In this document: positions 13,773 through 14,990 of the stretch, one piece after another
How positions within the stretch are numbered: the first letter of the stretch is position 1
Layout: every line of letters starts with the position of its first letter
NCBI GenBank assembly: GCA_002471665.1
Contig: DKQK01000038.1
Location: forward strand, 1-14,990
Reading direction: 5' to 3'
Origin: Gammaproteobacteria bacterium UBA7310
GTDB taxonomy: Bacteria; Pseudomonadota; Gammaproteobacteria; Pseudomonadales; Ketobacteraceae
DNA: 14,990 nt
The notes under the pieces: generated by a model
Database searches by the model: none
Seen by the model: the letters and a program-made list of their open reading frames with translations, nothing else
Told to the model about the DNA's origin: nothing
Translations under genes and position numbers: made by a program

Positions 13773-14990
13773 TTACTCGAATTGTTCGCCTTTTTCTGCT
13801 TTCTCAATCAGTAGCGCCGGTGGTGTAAAACGCTCACCATAGTGCTTGGCCAACTCTTCCGCCCGGGCTACGAACTCCCGCAAGCCATACTGATTAATGT
13901 ATTGCACAACACCACCGGTCCACGCCGGGAATCCGATCCCCATAATGGAACCGATGTTGGCATCCGCCACTTTCTCGATCACACCTTCTTCCATACAGCG
14001 TACAGTTTCCAGTGACTGAACGAACAAGAAGCGTTCTTTCATGTCCTCGAAAGGAATCTCTTTGCTACCAGCACCGAAGGCCTCTTTCAAGCCGGGCCAG
14101 AGTGTTTTCTTACCACCTTGTGGGTAGTCATAGAAGCCCTTACCGGCCAACTTACCAGCACGATCAAACTCGTCGATCATGCGGTCGATCACGGAATCGG
14201 ACGCACCCTTCTCCAGTTTTTTGCCTTCTGCTTGCAGAGCCGCTTCAGTCGCCAGGCGGATGTTGCGCATGGTCTGCAGGTTCAGCTCGTCACTGATGGC
14301 CAGAGTGCCAACGGGGAAACCAGCTGTGGCGGCCGCCATTTCGATGGACGCCGCATTCAAGCCTTCCGCCAGCATGCCCAGACCTTCGTTCACGTAGGTA
14401 CCGATTACGCGGGTAGTAAAGAAGCCGCGGGCGTCATTGACCACGATGGGGGTCTTGCGAATCTGCAACACATAATCGAGGGCCTTGGCCAGGGTTTCAT
14501 CGGAGGTTTCTTTACCGCAGATGATCTCAACCAGGGGCATCTTGTCCACTGGTGAGAAGAAGTGCAGACCGATAAAATTGGCAGGACGGCAAGAGGCTTG
14601 CGCCAGCCCGGTAATGGGCAGACTGGACGTATTGGAGGCCATCACCCCGGTTTCCAACATCTGTGCTTCCGCTTCCTGGGTTACCGCTGCTTTAAGTTCA
14701 GTCTTCTCGAACACGGCTTCGATTACCAGGTCACAGCCCTGCAGATCTTCTGCGTTGGCAGTGGGTTTGATCAGGCTCAGGATGCCATCGGCCTTTTCCT
14801 GAGTCATCTTGCCGCGGGAGATCGCCTTATCCAGCAGTTTCTTGCTGTAGTCTTTACCTTTCTGTGCGTTCTCGTCAGAGATATCTTTCAATACCACTTC
14901 AATACCCGACATGGCTGATGAGTATGCAATACCCGCCCCCATCATACCGGCGCCCAGGATGCCCACTTTCTTAGTAGTGTGGTGCTCAAA
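13773..14990 (-). CDS. 3-Hydroxyacyl-CoA dehydrogenase part of a FadB/FadJ-type multifunctional enzyme (partial)
   Basis: The frame is open to the window edge, so the 5' part is missing; 405 codons and the stop are visible. A GTG at 14966 could be read as a start, but it falls inside the beta strand leading to the NAD loop GAGMMGAG and codons upstream of it stay open, as expected for a fused protein with an N-terminal enoyl-CoA hydratase domain outside the window. Counting from that GTG, H135 in GLHFFSPV and E147 in LVEII are the catalytic pair, spaced 12 as in E. coli FadB (H450/E462); NTSSLPI lies at 112-118. Two C-terminal 3HCDH domains follow (from about 185 and about 290). It oxidises 3-hydroxyacyl-CoA to 3-ketoacyl-CoA in fatty acid beta-oxidation, usually with a thiolase partner that should lie nearby. 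FadB versus FadJ type cannot be decided here. Confidence 0.93.
   Translation of the reverse strand, partial: FEHHTTKKVGILGAGMMGAGIAYSSAMSGIEVVLKDISDENAQKGKDYSKKLLDKAISRGKMTQEKADGILSLIKPTANAEDLQGCDLVIEAVFEKTELKAAVTQEAEAQMLETGVMASNTSSLPITGLAQASCRPANFIGLHFFSPVDKMPLVEIICGKETSDETLAKALDYVLQIRKTPIVVNDARGFFTTRVIGTYVNEGLGMLAEGLNAASIEMAAATAGFPVGTLAISDELNLQTMRNIRLATEAALQAEGKKLEKGASDSVIDRMIDEFDRAGKLAGKGFYDYPQGGKKTLWPGLKEAFGAGSKEIPFEDMKERFLFVQSLETVRCMEEGVIEKVADANIGSIMGIGFPAWTGGVVQYINQYGLREFVARAEELAKHYGERFTPPALLIEKAEKGEQFE

Noticed and set aside
14964..14966. GTG as the true start of the 3-hydroxyacyl-CoA dehydrogenase
   Set aside because: The codon lies in the first strand of the NAD-binding fold and the frame stays open to the window edge, so the gene is taken as truncated by the window.
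1..14990. Defence island, prophage, transposon, integron or CRISPR content
   Set aside because: No transposase, integrase, phage, nuclease-helicase or repeat-spacer pattern was seen; all genes look like chromosomal core or accessory metabolism.

Overview
The window reads as ordinary chromosome of a gammaproteobacterium, probably a marine, lipid- or hydrocarbon-using member of the Oceanospirillales/Pseudomonadales/Marinobacter-like group. This rests on protein style only: an Alginate_exp-type porin, an OruR-like AraC regulator, a second-type Lon resembling Pseudomonas AsrA, an HSDL2-like dehydrogenase, a FadB/FadJ-type beta-oxidation protein, and moderately high GC throughout. I see no insertion sequence, prophage, CRISPR array, tRNA or rRNA, and no block of clearly different base composition.

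Left part (1-4360): a CarH/LitR-type MerR regulator with a B12-binding photosensory domain (67-975); a Lon-family ATP-dependent protease (1116-3512) behind a good sigma-32-type promoter; and a type II beta-carbonic anhydrase (3603-4250), closed by a 13-bp perfect hairpin. Middle (4363-8310): a lipoprotein with NHL/SMP-30-like propeller sequence (minus), a divergent AraC/OruR-type regulator (plus), and a large outer-membrane porin (minus) with a strong terminator and a small tandem repeat in its 3' untranslated region. A 364-bp intergenic region beyond the porin start carries a perfect CRP-type palindrome. Right part (8309-14990): two convergent short-chain dehydrogenases, acylphosphatase, an AmmeMemoRadiSam radical SAM enzyme whose 3' end overlaps acylphosphatase, an uncharacterised B-box-like zinc finger/membrane/TPR protein, a small outer-membrane barrel, a strong bidirectional terminator, and the 3' two thirds or so of a multifunctional beta-oxidation gene that leaves the window.

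Most genes are single transcription units in alternating orientation, so there is no clear multi-gene pathway. Loose themes are stress and environment sensing (light/B12 regulator, Lon, carbonic anhydrase), envelope proteins (porin, lipoprotein, barrel, membrane-TPR protein) and lipid metabolism (two SDRs, the beta-oxidation enzyme). Several long ORF starts should be moved downstream: the AraC regulator to 5428, the minus-strand SDR to 9974, the zinc finger/TPR protein to 12989 and the barrel to 13101. Each new start fits a ribosome site or a signal peptide better.

I found no convincing new multi-gene system. The items most worth a second look are the B12 photoreceptor-like regulator that lacks the light-state histidine and sits beside lon, the uncharacterised zinc finger-membrane-TPR protein, the orphan AmmeMemoRadiSam enzyme overlapping acyP, and several palindromes in promoter regions.
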